The notes beneath the pieces are model-generated. The model saw only the letters and a list, made by a program, of their open reading frames with translations, was not told where the DNA came from and did not search any database. A DNA stretch of 64,000 bases from Nonomuraea terrae (GTDB lineage: Bacteria > Actinomycetota > Actinomycetes > Streptosporangiales > Streptosporangiaceae): positions 1-64,000 of the forward strand of contig NZ_SMKQ01000008.1 in assembly GCF_004348995.1 (NCBI RefSeq), in the 5' to 3' direction. The position numbers and the translations under genes were made by a program. Below, one piece after another: positions 24,361-31,567 of this stretch (within the stretch, counting starts at the first letter, position 1; each line of letters starts with the position of its first letter).

Positions 24361-24704
24361 TCGTCCTCGACGGGGTGTTCGCCCTCCTCGCCTCGCTGCG
24401 ATCCCGCCCGGTCCCGTTCGGTCGGCCTGCCGTGGAGGAGGGCTCCCTGTCGGAGGTGGCCAACGTGGAGATCCCTGGACCGCACTACGTTCCGCCTGGT
24501 TCGGAGTGGCGGTTCCGGGCGAACACGGGCACGGAGCGGGCGGTGCTGGAGCAGTTGGCGGCGCTGACTGGGGAGCACGGCTCGTGGGAGGCGGCTCGTC
24601 GCGTGTTCGGCGCGGGGGCGGGGGACGGCTCGGACGGTGATGGCCGTTCCCGCGTCTCAGAGGCCGACAGAGCGGGCGTAGACGGCGTTCCGGTCTCCCG
24701 CTAA
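24357..24704 (+). CDS. Hypothetical phage protein
   Basis: The product is 115 residues from an ATGA overlap. It has an N-terminal hydrophobic helix (VLDGVFALLASLRSRPVPF), a middle beta segment (GPHYVPPGSEWRFRANTG) and a helical C-terminus, ending Gly/Asp/Ser-rich. No family is recognised. It ends a run of overlapping genes. Confidence 0.5.
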   Translation: MIVLDGVFALLASLRSRPVPFGRPAVEEGSLSEVANVEIPGPHYVPPGSEWRFRANTGTERAVLEQLAALTGEHGSWEAARRVFGAGAGDGSDGDGRSRVSEADRAGVDGVPVSR

Positions 24705-24716
24705 GACCCACCCCCT

Positions 24717-24752
24717 CTCGCGGGGCTGTACGGGCATCTACGGCCCCGCGAG
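24717..24752 (+). promoter_or_regulatory. Intergenic hairpin
   Basis: CTCGCGGGGC (24717-24726) pairs with GCCCCGCGAG (24743-24752) 12 bases after the stop of the preceding gene. There is no T-run, so it is an attenuator or processing site rather than a clear terminator. Confidence 0.5.
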
Positions 24753-24824
24753 CCGAACTCAAGATCCAATACATCAGTCATTCACGGATCCCCTGATCCA
24801 TGTTCGAGAGAGGAATCGAACGAG

Positions 24825-25148
24825 ATGAGCACATACCTCGTCTGGTCGAACGAGCACCGCGCCTACTGGGGGCCGAACAAGAGCGGCTACACCACCGACT
24901 GGCTGAACGCCGGCCGCTATGGCGCCAAGGACGCGGCCGACTGCTTCGGCGCCCGCAGCTGGGAGCCCCGCAAGCCGCCGCCCGAGGTGATGGTCCTCGC
25001 TCCCGACAGCGAGCAGAGCAGCTTCACGATCGCCGAGCTCCGAGCCCTCCCGATGGTGCTGGAGGCGCGGATCGTGAAGGCGACGAAGGCGGCCATGGCG
25101 GAGCGTCGGCGCATCGCTGCTAAGCAGCGCGCGGAGGCGTCCCGGTGA
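24825..25148 (+). CDS. Hypothetical phage protein
   Basis: The product is 107 residues. The N-terminal half (YLVWSNEHRAYWGPNKSGYT, then AADCFGARSWEP) is a small alpha/beta fold seen in many actinophage early proteins. The C-terminal half is a basic helix (LEARIVKATKAAMAERRRIAA). Its function is unknown. Confidence 0.6.
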   Translation: MSTYLVWSNEHRAYWGPNKSGYTTDWLNAGRYGAKDAADCFGARSWEPRKPPPEVMVLAPDSEQSSFTIAELRALPMVLEARIVKATKAAMAERRRIAAKQRAEASR

Positions 25149-25324
25149 GCATCCGTGGAGTCGCCCTCAACTGCGACACCGAGGGCTGCTGGGCGTACTG
25201 CCAGATCACGGGACCCACTGTGGAGGCCGTGGTCGAGATCGCCGTGGAGCGCTACGAGTGGAGCGTGCGTGACGGGCAGCACTTTTGCAGCCCGTGCACG
25301 CGTAAGGCGTCGGGGGAGTCCTGA
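25145..25324 (+). CDS. 59-residue zinc-ribbon protein
   Basis: The GTG at 25145 overlaps the previous stop and the TGA overlaps the next ATG. The peptide has CDTEGCWAYC and, 40 residues on, FCSPC, a possible four-Cys zinc site around a beta sheet (VEAVVEIAVERYEW). It is too short for many callers, but the two-sided coupling is convincing. Confidence 0.65.
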   Translation: MSIRGVALNCDTEGCWAYCQITGPTVEAVVEIAVERYEWSVRDGQHFCSPCTRKASGES

Positions 25325-25593
25325 TGGCCGTAGACGTCCGCTCGCTGGCCTGCTCCTACGTCCGGAACGGCAACGTCGCAGTCGTGTCAGCCACCCCCGC
25401 CGACGACGCGGACAGGCAGGCCGGTCACGTCATCGCGTACGTGCACGGCCAGTCCAGGACGTACCAGGTGACGTTGGGCCGGCGGGGCTGGTCGTGCACG
25501 TGCGAGGAGGCCAACTCCTGCCCGCACGCTGCTGCTGTGCAGCTCGTGACCGGGCATGACGGGCTGGCGCGGAAGTCGGGGGAGTCCGGGTGA
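25324..25593 (+). CDS. SWIM zinc-finger protein
   Basis: The product is 89 residues. A beta-rich N-terminus leads to WSCTCEEANSCPHAAAVQ, the CxC...CxH pattern of a SWIM finger, which binds DNA or proteins. It shares the C-terminal string SGES with the preceding gene. It is the last gene of this transcription unit, facing a leftward regulator. Confidence 0.75.
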   Translation: MAVDVRSLACSYVRNGNVAVVSATPADDADRQAGHVIAYVHGQSRTYQVTLGRRGWSCTCEEANSCPHAAAVQLVTGHDGLARKSGESG

Positions 25594-25597
25594 ACGG

Positions 25598-25888
25598 CTA
25601 CTCCGGCTGCTCGCCGGCGGCTGGCGCTTCGACTCGGTGGCTGGCGATCAGCCACTCCCGGACCTTCCGCCAGGACCAGGCCGGAGTGCCGTTGACGGTG
25701 GTCTCCGGGGCAGGCATGGGCATCTCGCGTGGGCGGGTCTCGCTGCGAGTGGGTGAGCCTTTGGCGACCCAGGCGCGGCGGTACTTCTCCCAGTTGCGGA
25801 CGGTGCTGACCGGGAACTCGGCGCCGAAGTCTTCTTGGGCGCGTTCGATGATCTCGGCGTATCCGACGATGTCGTGTCTCCCTGTCAT
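25598..25888 (-). CDS. HTH regulator of the second early promoter
   Basis: The product is 96 residues from ATG 25888. It contains a MerR/AlpA-like segment (PVSTVRNWEKYRRAWVAKG) and a C-terminal WSWRKVREWLIASHR helix. It is divergent from the gene at 26045 across a palindromic operator, so it probably autoregulates and controls the following operon. Its 3' end nearly touches that of the SWIM gene. Confidence 0.7.
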   Translation of the reverse strand: MTGRHDIVGYAEIIERAQEDFGAEFPVSTVRNWEKYRRAWVAKGSPTRSETRPREMPMPAPETTVNGTPAWSWRKVREWLIASHRVEAPAAGEQPE

Positions 25889-25920
25889 GTGATCAGGGTA
25901 CCGCCCATGGCTGCAGGGTC

Positions 25921-26007
25921 AAGCCAGAAGCGGCTTAGTCACAGTCAGGTCACAGCTTCTTAGCTCAGCCATAAATGGCTTGATGGCTAAGCCAGATTTG
26001 GTAGTCT
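25921..26007. promoter_or_regulatory. Operator-promoter with TGGCTAAGCCA palindrome
   Basis: The perfect palindrome TGGCTAAGCCA is at 25984-25994. Half sites are at 25921-25926 (AAGCCA), 25932-25937 (GGCTTA), 25960-25970 (TTAGCTCAGCC) and 25976-25981 (TGGCTT). TTGATG (25980-25985) and TAGTCT (26002-26007), 16 bases apart, form a rightward promoter that the palindrome overlaps. This suits repression by the divergent HTH protein. Confidence 0.65.
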
Positions 26008-26044
26008 TGGGTTATCAGCAAGGGACACCGCCCAGGGAGACGAA

Positions 26045-26254
26045 ATGACCGCCACGCTCACCGCCCCCACCACCATCCGCGACCTGATCGCCCGCCGCGA
26101 CCAGGTGCAGCGTGAGATCGAAGCCGACCTCCGCTCCGAGGGCATCGACCCCGAGGCCGGCGACTGGGAGCACCCCCGCAACGAGGAGTGGCTGCAGCTT
26201 CACGAGGCGGTCGAGAACGCCGTCGCCCAGGCGGTCAGCAAGCTCCGCCGCTAG
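26045..26254 (+). CDS. Hypothetical small helical protein
   Basis: The product is 69 residues from an ATG preceded by a weak GGGAGA. It is almost wholly helical (IRDLIARRDQVQREIEADLR; WLQLHEAVENAVAQAVSKLR). It is the first gene behind the TGGCTAAGCCA operator. No family is recognised. Confidence 0.6.
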   Translation: MTATLTAPTTIRDLIARRDQVQREIEADLRSEGIDPEAGDWEHPRNEEWLQLHEAVENAVAQAVSKLRR

Positions 26255-26260
26255 ACCCCA

Positions 26261-26278
26261 GGGCCCCGGAAGGGGCCC
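26261..26278 (+). promoter_or_regulatory. GGGCCCC tetraloop hairpin
   Basis: GGGCCCC-GGAA-GGGGCCC is a perfect seven-pair stem with a GNRA-type loop, located just after the 69-residue gene. The following bases hold tandem CCCGA repeats (about 26296-26318). There is no T-run; attenuation or mRNA stabilisation is possible. Confidence 0.5.
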
Positions 26279-26338
26279 ACCCCCTCTCCCTGACCCGAAA
26301 CCCGACCCGACCCGACTCCGGAACGGAGCACTCAACCG

Positions 26339-26956
26339 ATGACCCTCGACACCCGCGTCTACGTCCACGACGAGATCGCCTACAAGGACGTTTGGCTGAA
26401 GTGCAACCAGCTCATCGGCACGAAGGAGAACACCCGGTTCCGCGACGAGCAAGACAAGACCTGGCGCAACGGCGAGAGCTTCGTGGAGCCGGGTAACGCC
26501 TGGTCGATCGGGAACCTCGCAGGGCAAGGGCTGTGTGCCCTGCTGGACATCTCCTACCGTCCTGGCGCTCCGCTGCGCACAGCCGAGCAGGCGGCGGCGC
26601 ACGATGAGGACATCTGCAACCTGCCGGAGTCCTCCTGGTACGACGCGGAGTCCGGCCCGTGTGACGGCTCGGACCACCGTCCGGCCTGCTGGCTGGAGGT
26701 CTCGTTCGACACCACCTACGGCTACAAGGGCGACAACGGCGAAGGCTGCGGCGACCTACACGCGCGCCTGGTCGCTGAACTCGGCCAATGGCTGGATGGG
26801 CGCGGCGTCCGCTGGACATGGGTCAACGAGTTCACGGGCGAGGTCCACTCCGGCTACGAGCGGCTGATCGACCTGTGCTCTGGCGGGTTCGAGGCTACGG
26901 CGTGGTTCCGGACGTCGGTCCTCCCTGCTATCGAGGCGCACGCCCGCCCGTCCTGA
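26339..26956 (+). CDS. Hypothetical phage protein
   Basis: The product is 205 residues of mixed alpha/beta type. It has several His/Cys/Asp positions (GPCDGSDHRPACWLEVSFDT, then GEGCGDLHARLVAELGQWL). No family is recognised, though the composition is typical of a globular cytoplasmic protein. It stands alone between two intergenic hairpins. Confidence 0.6.
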   Translation: MTLDTRVYVHDEIAYKDVWLKCNQLIGTKENTRFRDEQDKTWRNGESFVEPGNAWSIGNLAGQGLCALLDISYRPGAPLRTAEQAAAHDEDICNLPESSWYDAESGPCDGSDHRPACWLEVSFDTTYGYKGDNGEGCGDLHARLVAELGQWLDGRGVRWTWVNEFTGEVHSGYERLIDLCSGGFEATAWFRTSVLPAIEAHARPS

Positions 26957-27043
26957 CCTTCCCCGGCCCCGGTTCTCCACCACCGGGACCCTCTCCCTCT
27001 CCCCGTCCTCAGAGACGGGGAGACCCAACCCTTGGAGATCGAC

Positions 27044-27181
27044 ATGACGGAAACGCAGAAGCGCTGCCACACCTGCGGAGAGCTGCCCTTCGATAGGCCG
27101 CTCCCCGAAACCCACGAGTCTCTGCCCACCTGCCCCGACTGCCACGGCCCGCTCCTCAACCTGTGGCCCATCGACGCCTGA
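27044..27181 (+). CDS. 45-residue zinc-ribbon protein
   Basis: An ATG eight bases behind TTGGAG starts a peptide with CHTCGELPF and CPDCHGPLLN, two knuckles 22 residues apart, as in rubredoxin-like zinc ribbons. It is too short for many callers. A CTCCCCGTC/GACGGGGAG hairpin lies just upstream. Confidence 0.65.
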   Translation: MTETQKRCHTCGELPFDRPLPETHESLPTCPDCHGPLLNLWPIDA

Positions 27182-27319
27182 CCCCCGGCCCTCTGTCCCC
27201 GGGTACGCCGGGAGGCGTTACACCCCAAGACCATCAACGACTCTTTTTCGAGGTCGGGGGCAGAGTGTTTACGCTGGAGAGGGGAAGGGTGTCGGGCGGA
27301 AGGGTGACAGGAGGCCGCC

Positions 27320-27475
27320 GTGACCGTCCTCGCGATCTTTCTTCTCGTCATTGGGACGATTCTTGTTCTCCTGGGGACGATCCTGATCGGCATCGGTGCG
27401 ACCCTGGTCCTGCTGGGGATCGTGTTGATCGCTCTCGGGGCCTTCTTGCTGATCCGGAGAGCACTGAGACGCTGA
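27320..27475 (+). CDS. 51-residue highly hydrophobic membrane peptide
   Basis: A GTG with AGGAGG upstream opens a peptide made almost only of Leu, Ile, Val, Gly, Ala and Thr in a repetitive pattern (VIGTILVLLGTILIGIGATL), ending RRALRR. It can form one or two membrane helices with a positive C-terminus. It resembles small type I toxin-like or holin-like peptides in composition. A leftward frame overlaps it. Confidence 0.6.
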   Translation: MTVLAIFLLVIGTILVLLGTILIGIGATLVLLGIVLIALGAFLLIRRALRR

Positions 27476-27596
27476 GCTGCTTGCAGGCCGCCACGCGGAC
27501 CTGCTCGGCCATCTCCGCCGTCACGACGGGCGACCGCAGAGCGAGCATCGCCTCCCGGAGGGTCGCGCTCGGGTCAAGCATGACGGCCGCGATCAC
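27348..27596 (-). CDS. Uncertain leftward frame antisense to the hydrophobic peptide
   Basis: The frame encodes up to 82 residues. The first 45 look protein-like (AVMLDPSATLREAMLALRSP, then AEMAEQVRVAACKQL), but the rest is antisense to the 51-residue peptide and low quality. No ribosome binding site precedes the GTG. It may be a small gene, a decayed remnant or nothing. Confidence 0.3.
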   Translation of the reverse strand: MIAAVMLDPSATLREAMLALRSPVVTAEMAEQVRVAACKQLSVSVLSGSARRPRERSTRSPAGPGSHRCRSGSSPGEQESSQ

Positions 27597-27654
27597 TTCG
27601 TCGGCCTGGACGTACAGGCCGCGCGCAGCGGAAGGGGCGCGCGGCCCTGCCCGG

Positions 27655-27933
27655 CTACCTGCGGGTGTCGGCGTACTGCTGCCCCAGCCGCTCCCGCTGA
27701 GGCCCCACCTCCTCCTGCTGAGGCTCGTGGGTTTCCTCCATGCGGAGCGCCAGCCCGAGCACGAAGAACGTGGGCGCCCACTCGCCGACGAAGATCCCCC
27801 AACGGTCCGCGCGGGCGGTGTTCTCAGCGAAGTACGACGCCACCCACGAGGCGACGGTAAAACCGATGGATGCGATGCCGGCGGCGTACGCGTGTTCGGC
27901 TCGTATCCCCATCTTGTGAAGCGTGCGGATCAT
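27655..27933 (-). CDS. Small two-helix membrane protein, opposite strand
   Basis: The product is 92 residues from ATG 27933. Two membrane helices (AYAAGIASIGFTVASWVASY; WAPTFFVLGLALRM) are separated by a short loop and followed by a charged Gln/Glu-rich tail. It is divergent from the gene at 28044 within a rightward region, so it has its own promoter and may be expressed in the lysogen. Its function is unknown. Confidence 0.65.
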   Translation of the reverse strand: MIRTLHKMGIRAEHAYAAGIASIGFTVASWVASYFAENTARADRWGIFVGEWAPTFFVLGLALRMEETHEPQQEEVGPQRERLGQQYADTRR

Positions 27934-28043
27934 GATGCCCCCTGCTGTGGTCGATCCATCCCGCACCCCCGTACCCGACGACATGTCCGGTAACGAGCCG
28001 TTCCGAGCTTTTGGACTGCACCTATCCGAGAGGAAGCACACAC

Positions 28044-28316
28044 GTGTCCACACCTGATCCCATCCCGGCAGAGGCCGTACAGGCCGCCACGCAGGCGATC
28101 ATCGACCACTACGGGAGCCCAGAAACCAGCTCTTACCAGATCGCCACCATCGCTCTGGAGGCTGCTGCTCCTGTCCTCGCCGCCCAAGCCCGGAGAGCGA
28201 CCTCCGAGCAGATCGCCCGAGAGATCGAAGCGGGTGCGCCGTTCCACTGGTCGCGCTCTCAGGCTCGGGCCTGGGCAGCCCGTATCGCCCGCGAGATGGG
28301 AGAAGCCCGTGGCTGA
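28044..28316 (+). CDS. Hypothetical helical protein
   Basis: The product is 90 residues from a GTG with GAGGAAG. It is all helical (AEAVQAATQAIIDHYGS, ALEAAAPVLAAQARRATSEQ). The C-terminal WSRSQARAWAARIAREMG may contact nucleic acid. No family is recognised. It overlaps the next gene by eight bases. Confidence 0.6.
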   Translation: MSTPDPIPAEAVQAATQAIIDHYGSPETSSYQIATIALEAAAPVLAAQARRATSEQIAREIEAGAPFHWSRSQARAWAARIAREMGEARG

Positions 28317-28920
28317 CGACCTCCGCCAGCGCATCGCCGAGGCCATCGCCAACGCCGAGTGCGAGAAGCAGCCCCGCTGCGCCGACTGCATGGCCGACGC
28401 CGTGATGTCCGTCGTCGAAGACGAGGCGCTCGACCGCATGACGGAGCACTTCGTCAACGAGACGAAGGTCCGCTCCATGGACTTCCGCAACGGCATGTCC
28501 ATGGATCTGGAGCCCGCCCGCGAACTGGCAGCAGTCTGGGTCGGATGCGCTCGCGGGATGCTCGGCGACGCCCCCAACTACACCGAAACCAAGGTCACGT
28601 ACACCGTCAGCCTGGCAGGAGAGGTGGAGGAGTACGCCTTCACCTTGCAGCGGGTCGGGAAGCTGACGCCGCACGAGGCGCGGCAGCGGGCTGAGCGGGA
28701 AAGGGACGAGTGGCGGGAACGCGCTGAGAGGGCCGGGACGGAGCGCGACGAGCTACGGAGCCTGATCCGTCCCCTCACTTACGCGACGCCCTGCGAGTAT
28801 GACCACGACGACCACTGCCAGGCCCACAGCCTGCACTCTAGGCCATGCCCGCACGCGCGAGCTCAGGAGCTGCTCGCCGCTCTCGACGCCCTACCTGAGG
28901 AGACCACCGATGGCCAGTGA
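28309..28920 (+). CDS. Hypothetical coiled-coil phage protein
   Basis: The product is 203 residues from GTG 28309. An N-terminal helical domain with Cys (CEKQPRCADCMADAVMSVVE) precedes a middle beta part (TKVTYTVSLAGEVEEYAFTL), a coiled coil (ARQRAERERDEWRERAERAG) and a C-terminal Cys/His cluster (CEYDHDDHCQAHSLHSRPC). It is probably an assembled zinc-binding protein. No family is recognised. Confidence 0.65.
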   Translation: MADDLRQRIAEAIANAECEKQPRCADCMADAVMSVVEDEALDRMTEHFVNETKVRSMDFRNGMSMDLEPARELAAVWVGCARGMLGDAPNYTETKVTYTVSLAGEVEEYAFTLQRVGKLTPHEARQRAERERDEWRERAERAGTERDELRSLIRPLTYATPCEYDHDDHCQAHSLHSRPCPHARAQELLAALDALPEETTDGQ

Positions 28921-29053
28921 ACTCCGCTGCTCCGAATGCGGCAGGCCGTGCACGGCCGAGCCGTGCGGCTTCATGCACGCCGTCATGCGGATGCAGGTCG
29001 CCCTGATCCGGCAGATGATGGAGTCGATCCTGCGGGGTGGCGGCCGTGGCTGA
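28910..29053 (+). CDS. 47-residue Cys-containing protein
   Basis: An ATG with GAGGAG starts a peptide with CSECGRPCTAEPCG, a zinc knuckle, then one amphipathic helix (AVMRMQVALIRQMMESIL). It overlaps the previous gene by eleven bases. It is short but well formed. Confidence 0.6.
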   Translation: MASELRCSECGRPCTAEPCGFMHAVMRMQVALIRQMMESILRGGGRG

Positions 29054-29072
29054 CGACCTCCGCCACCGCTAG
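29046..29072 (+). repeat. Partial duplicate of the 28309 gene start
   Basis: GTGGCTGACGACCTCCGCCA occurs here and at the start of the gene at 28309, then the copy hits TAG after nine codons. It is either a remnant of a duplicated gene start or a short translated peptide. The identical 20 bases are 737 bases apart. Confidence 0.6.
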
Positions 29073-29081
29073 CGTCGGCCT

Positions 29082-29312
29082 GTGGATGAACCCCTCCTGC
29101 TCGACCTCGGCGAGCCCTCCACCCGCGACCACGTTTCCCGGTGCGCGGCCTGCAAACACCGGCTGCGCACCGACGCGTCCCGAGCTCTCGGGTTGGGTCC
29201 GGACTGCGCGTCCAAGCTCGGCATCACCCCCCGCCGGCCCGTTCGGATCACAGGCGTGGAGAAGTGGCGAGACTGTGAAGGACAGATCGACCTGCTGGAA
29301 GAGGAGACATGA
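29082..29312 (+). CDS. DUF6011-like protein
   Basis: The product is 76 residues from GTG 29082. RCAACKHRLRTDASRALGLG followed by PDCASKLG matches the pattern of DUF6011, small Cys-containing proteins common in actinophages. Its function is unknown. It overlaps the next gene by four bases. Confidence 0.65.
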   Translation: MDEPLLLDLGEPSTRDHVSRCAACKHRLRTDASRALGLGPDCASKLGITPRRPVRITGVEKWRDCEGQIDLLEEET

Positions 29313-29746
29313 CCGACGACATGCTGTCCTGGCTGAGGGAGCAGATCGAGCACCGCGTTGCCGTTGCTCGCGCTGCGACCCAGGGCTCCTGGAAGATCGG
29401 CGAGCCCCTGCCATACTCCGACCCAGGCGGCGGGATCAGCATCGACGGAGATGACGATGAGGTCGCCGGTCCAGGACATTCGGGTGGCGGAGTCTGGAAG
29501 CAGGAAGACGCGGCGCACATCACGTTCAACGACCCCCGCCAGGTCATCGCCGACTGCGAGGCCGCCTTGTCGCTGATCAAGCTCCACGACGACCTTCACG
29601 ACTGCGTGACACCGACCTCATCGCAGGTATTCCCCGCAGGGGACAAGGACGAGATTCCCTGCCCCGTGCTGCAGCGGCTCGCGTTCAGCTACCGCCACCG
29701 CCCCGGTTACCGCCCCGAGTGGGCTCCCGAAGGGGCGACGTCTTGA
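29309..29746 (+). CDS. DUF6221-like protein
   Basis: The product is 145 residues. SWLREQIEHRVAVARAA at the start, DPRQVIADCEAALSLIKLHD in the middle and CPVLQRLAFSYRHRPGYRPE at the end follow the DUF6221 pattern found throughout actinomycete prophages and plasmids. Its function is unknown. It is coupled to both neighbours. Confidence 0.7.
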   Translation: MTDDMLSWLREQIEHRVAVARAATQGSWKIGEPLPYSDPGGGISIDGDDDEVAGPGHSGGGVWKQEDAAHITFNDPRQVIADCEAALSLIKLHDDLHDCVTPTSSQVFPAGDKDEIPCPVLQRLAFSYRHRPGYRPEWAPEGATS

Positions 29747-30048
29747 GCACCGCCCACGACTGCGTCCGCCCCGACACGGCCAGCGACACCGAGTCGTGGC
29801 GCTGCCCTGACTGCGGCATGCTGTGGGAACCACTACCGCCAGAGCCGGCCGCGAAGCCGAAGAAGGAACCGTCAACAGGCAGAGACGTCATCCTGCCCAC
29901 CGTAGGAATGGTCACAGTCGCGATCGCATGGGGTGCGGTCGTCAACTGGGCGGTGCGAACGCTACCGCCAGTCGTGACACTCATCGGCTTAGTCGCAACC
30001 GTGGCGATCATCGTAGTGGTTGCGCGCTGGCGGGATGCCCGATCGTGA
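29743..30048 (+). CDS. Zinc-ribbon membrane protein
   Basis: The product is 101 residues from TTG 29743 in a TTGA overlap. A cytoplasmic zinc knuckle (CPDCGMLWEP) is followed by a basic linker and two membrane helices (GMVTVAIAWGAVVNWAV; VVTLIGLVATVAIIVVVA). Its function is unknown; a membrane-bound effector is possible. Confidence 0.65.
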   Translation: MSTAHDCVRPDTASDTESWRCPDCGMLWEPLPPEPAAKPKKEPSTGRDVILPTVGMVTVAIAWGAVVNWAVRTLPPVVTLIGLVATVAIIVVVARWRDARS

Positions 30049-30064
30049 GACGATAGCTGTCGAT

Positions 30065-30086
30065 CTGCCGCCCTGGCATGCGGCAG
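30065..30086 (+). promoter_or_regulatory. Hairpin after the zinc-ribbon membrane gene
   Basis: CTGCCGC (30065-30071) pairs with GCGGCAG (30080-30086) around an eight-base loop. There is no T-run. It is the main feature of the 157-base gap before 30206, which otherwise shows nothing distinct beyond a possible -10 (TACTGA near 30186). Confidence 0.45.
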
Positions 30087-30205
30087 ACTCTCACTAGACG
30101 CGAAAGCGACCCTCCGCCGTCACTCGGAGAGCCGCCCTCAACCCGACACTTCAACCCCAACCGCCTCAGGTCTCCCGTACAGCGTACTGATCGGGGGAAG
30201 CCTGC

Positions 30206-30880
30206 ATGTCTCAGCACACGTACGACCACTTCGCCGCCTTGCGCGACGCCCTCCAGCATTTCGACACCGCGCTCCTTCCTGGCACCCCTCGCCGATGGGC
30301 CGAACGGGACCTGACACCGCAGCAGCGCGACCGCATGAACCAGCGCGCCATCGAGGAACGCGAAGACAAGGTGCACAACCTGGCCCGCGGCCTGAAAGCT
30401 CTCGGCGACGGCAAAGCGCCGCTCAGGCTGGAAGTCCTGGACGCCGCCGCCGACATCACCGCCTCCGTCGCGGAGCTTGAAGACGCCGTCTGTGACGCCC
30501 TCGGCCTCACCCAGCTGCAGAAGGCGACCACCGTGGACCGGATCCGCCGCATCGTCGACCTCCTCGACCGGATCGACCTCCACGAAGACCTCGCCGACCA
30601 CGTCCACCACGAAGCCCAACGGCTGCGCCGGCTCGCCTCCTCCGCCATAGGAGACGCCGAGACGGTGCGCAAGCTGAAGTTCCGCTGCCACATCTGCGAC
30701 GCCACCAGCATGCGCGCCTTCCCCGAACGCGAGCTCATCATCTGCGTCAACAGCGAATGCCGCTGCGACGACGCCGAGTGCCCGTGCGGTTGGGAGCGCC
30801 CGCAACGCCACAAGTGGACGTTCGACCAGTGGCCTTGGCTCGCATCCCTCCTGGACGAAGGCATCGGAGTGGACGCATGA
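30206..30880 (+). CDS. Hypothetical phage protein with C-terminal zinc finger
   Basis: The product is 224 residues. The first 150 are helical, with paired HD-type repeats (TTVDRIRRIVDLLDRIDLHE). The last 70 hold CHICDATSMRAFPERELIIC, then CRCDDAECPCGW, enough Cys for two zinc sites. No family is recognised. The layout suggests a nucleic-acid-binding protein. Confidence 0.65.
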   Translation: MSQHTYDHFAALRDALQHFDTALLPGTPRRWAERDLTPQQRDRMNQRAIEEREDKVHNLARGLKALGDGKAPLRLEVLDAAADITASVAELEDAVCDALGLTQLQKATTVDRIRRIVDLLDRIDLHEDLADHVHHEAQRLRRLASSAIGDAETVRKLKFRCHICDATSMRAFPERELIICVNSECRCDDAECPCGWERPQRHKWTFDQWPWLASLLDEGIGVDA

Positions 30881-31092
30881 CCGGCGACATCCTCGACGAC
30901 CCGCTGTTCACCGCCGAGGAAGCCGCCGAGGAGGTGGGCGTGAAGGTGGCCACCATCTACGTGTGGGTCCACCGCGGCCATCTCACGCCGGCGGGCACAC
31001 GCGGCAAGCACAAGCTGTTCCGCCTCGGGGACGTGTTCGCCGCGGAGTCGACACGCGACCGAAAGAGGCGCAAACGTCCCGTTGCGTGCTAG
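30877..31092 (+). CDS. MerR/excisionase-like HTH protein
   Basis: The product is 71 residues from an ATGA overlap. FTAEEAAEEVGVKVATIYVW and RGHLTPAGTRGKHKLFRLGD form a typical helix_turn_helix_17 winged helix. The C-terminus is basic. It is an excisionase or late-gene activator candidate, closing the early operon just before a strong terminator. Confidence 0.75.
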   Translation: MTGDILDDPLFTAEEAAEEVGVKVATIYVWVHRGHLTPAGTRGKHKLFRLGDVFAAESTRDRKRRKRPVAC

Positions 31093-31138
31093 CCTGCTCA
31101 CTGAAAGATCAAACGGCGTGCGTGAGCCATGCCCAAAG

Positions 31139-31161
31139 AGCCCCACTTCGGTGGGGCTTTT
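31139..31161 (+). terminator. Intrinsic terminator of the early operon
   Basis: AGCCCCAC-TTCG-GTGGGGCT followed by TTT: an eight-pair stem with a UUCG tetraloop and T-run, 47 bases after the HTH gene stop. Confidence 0.92.
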
Positions 31162-31162
31162 C

Positions 31163-31567
31163 GCATGTCAGGGCTCCTATACGCAGCTAGAGATCCCCAT
31201 ATGCGCGCACTCTGGCGAGGAGTGCGCAGCTCCACGGACAGCTTCCCCCAGGTGGCCCACCGTGTAGAGCGACGTGTCGGCCCGGTCCCGTTCTGAGGGG
31301 GTCGGGATCGGGATCGACACCAACCAGGGGTGCATTGAAGCGGTCGATCCCCGGGTTTCGAGCAGGTTCACGCATGTCAAGTGTGGCGTTGGTCACCTGA
31401 TCGTTAACGACCTGCGGATATGTCCCGCAAGGCCCGTGTAGCACGGGGTTTGCCCAGATCAGCCCGATAGAATCGAAACATCGTTCGACCCCAATCCGGG
31501 GATGCCCTGACGGTCGCGGTAACGATCCGCCAGGGCTGCCGATCAACCTCTGCAACAGGAGATCGAC
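31163..31567. other. Long intergenic region before the second antirepressor
   Basis: About 400 bases. A leftward frame (31177-31380, 67 residues) has no ribosome binding site and no known family. TAGAAT at 31468-31473 may be a -10. A GCCCTGACGG/CCGCCAGGGC hairpin lies between 31503 and 31538. This is the likely control region of the antirepressor; no clear operator repeats are seen. Confidence 0.45.

Noticed and set aside
31177-31380. Leftward 67-codon gene in the long leader
   Set aside because: The segment from 31336 down has some protein-like composition but no start signal or family; kept only as a note on the intergenic region.
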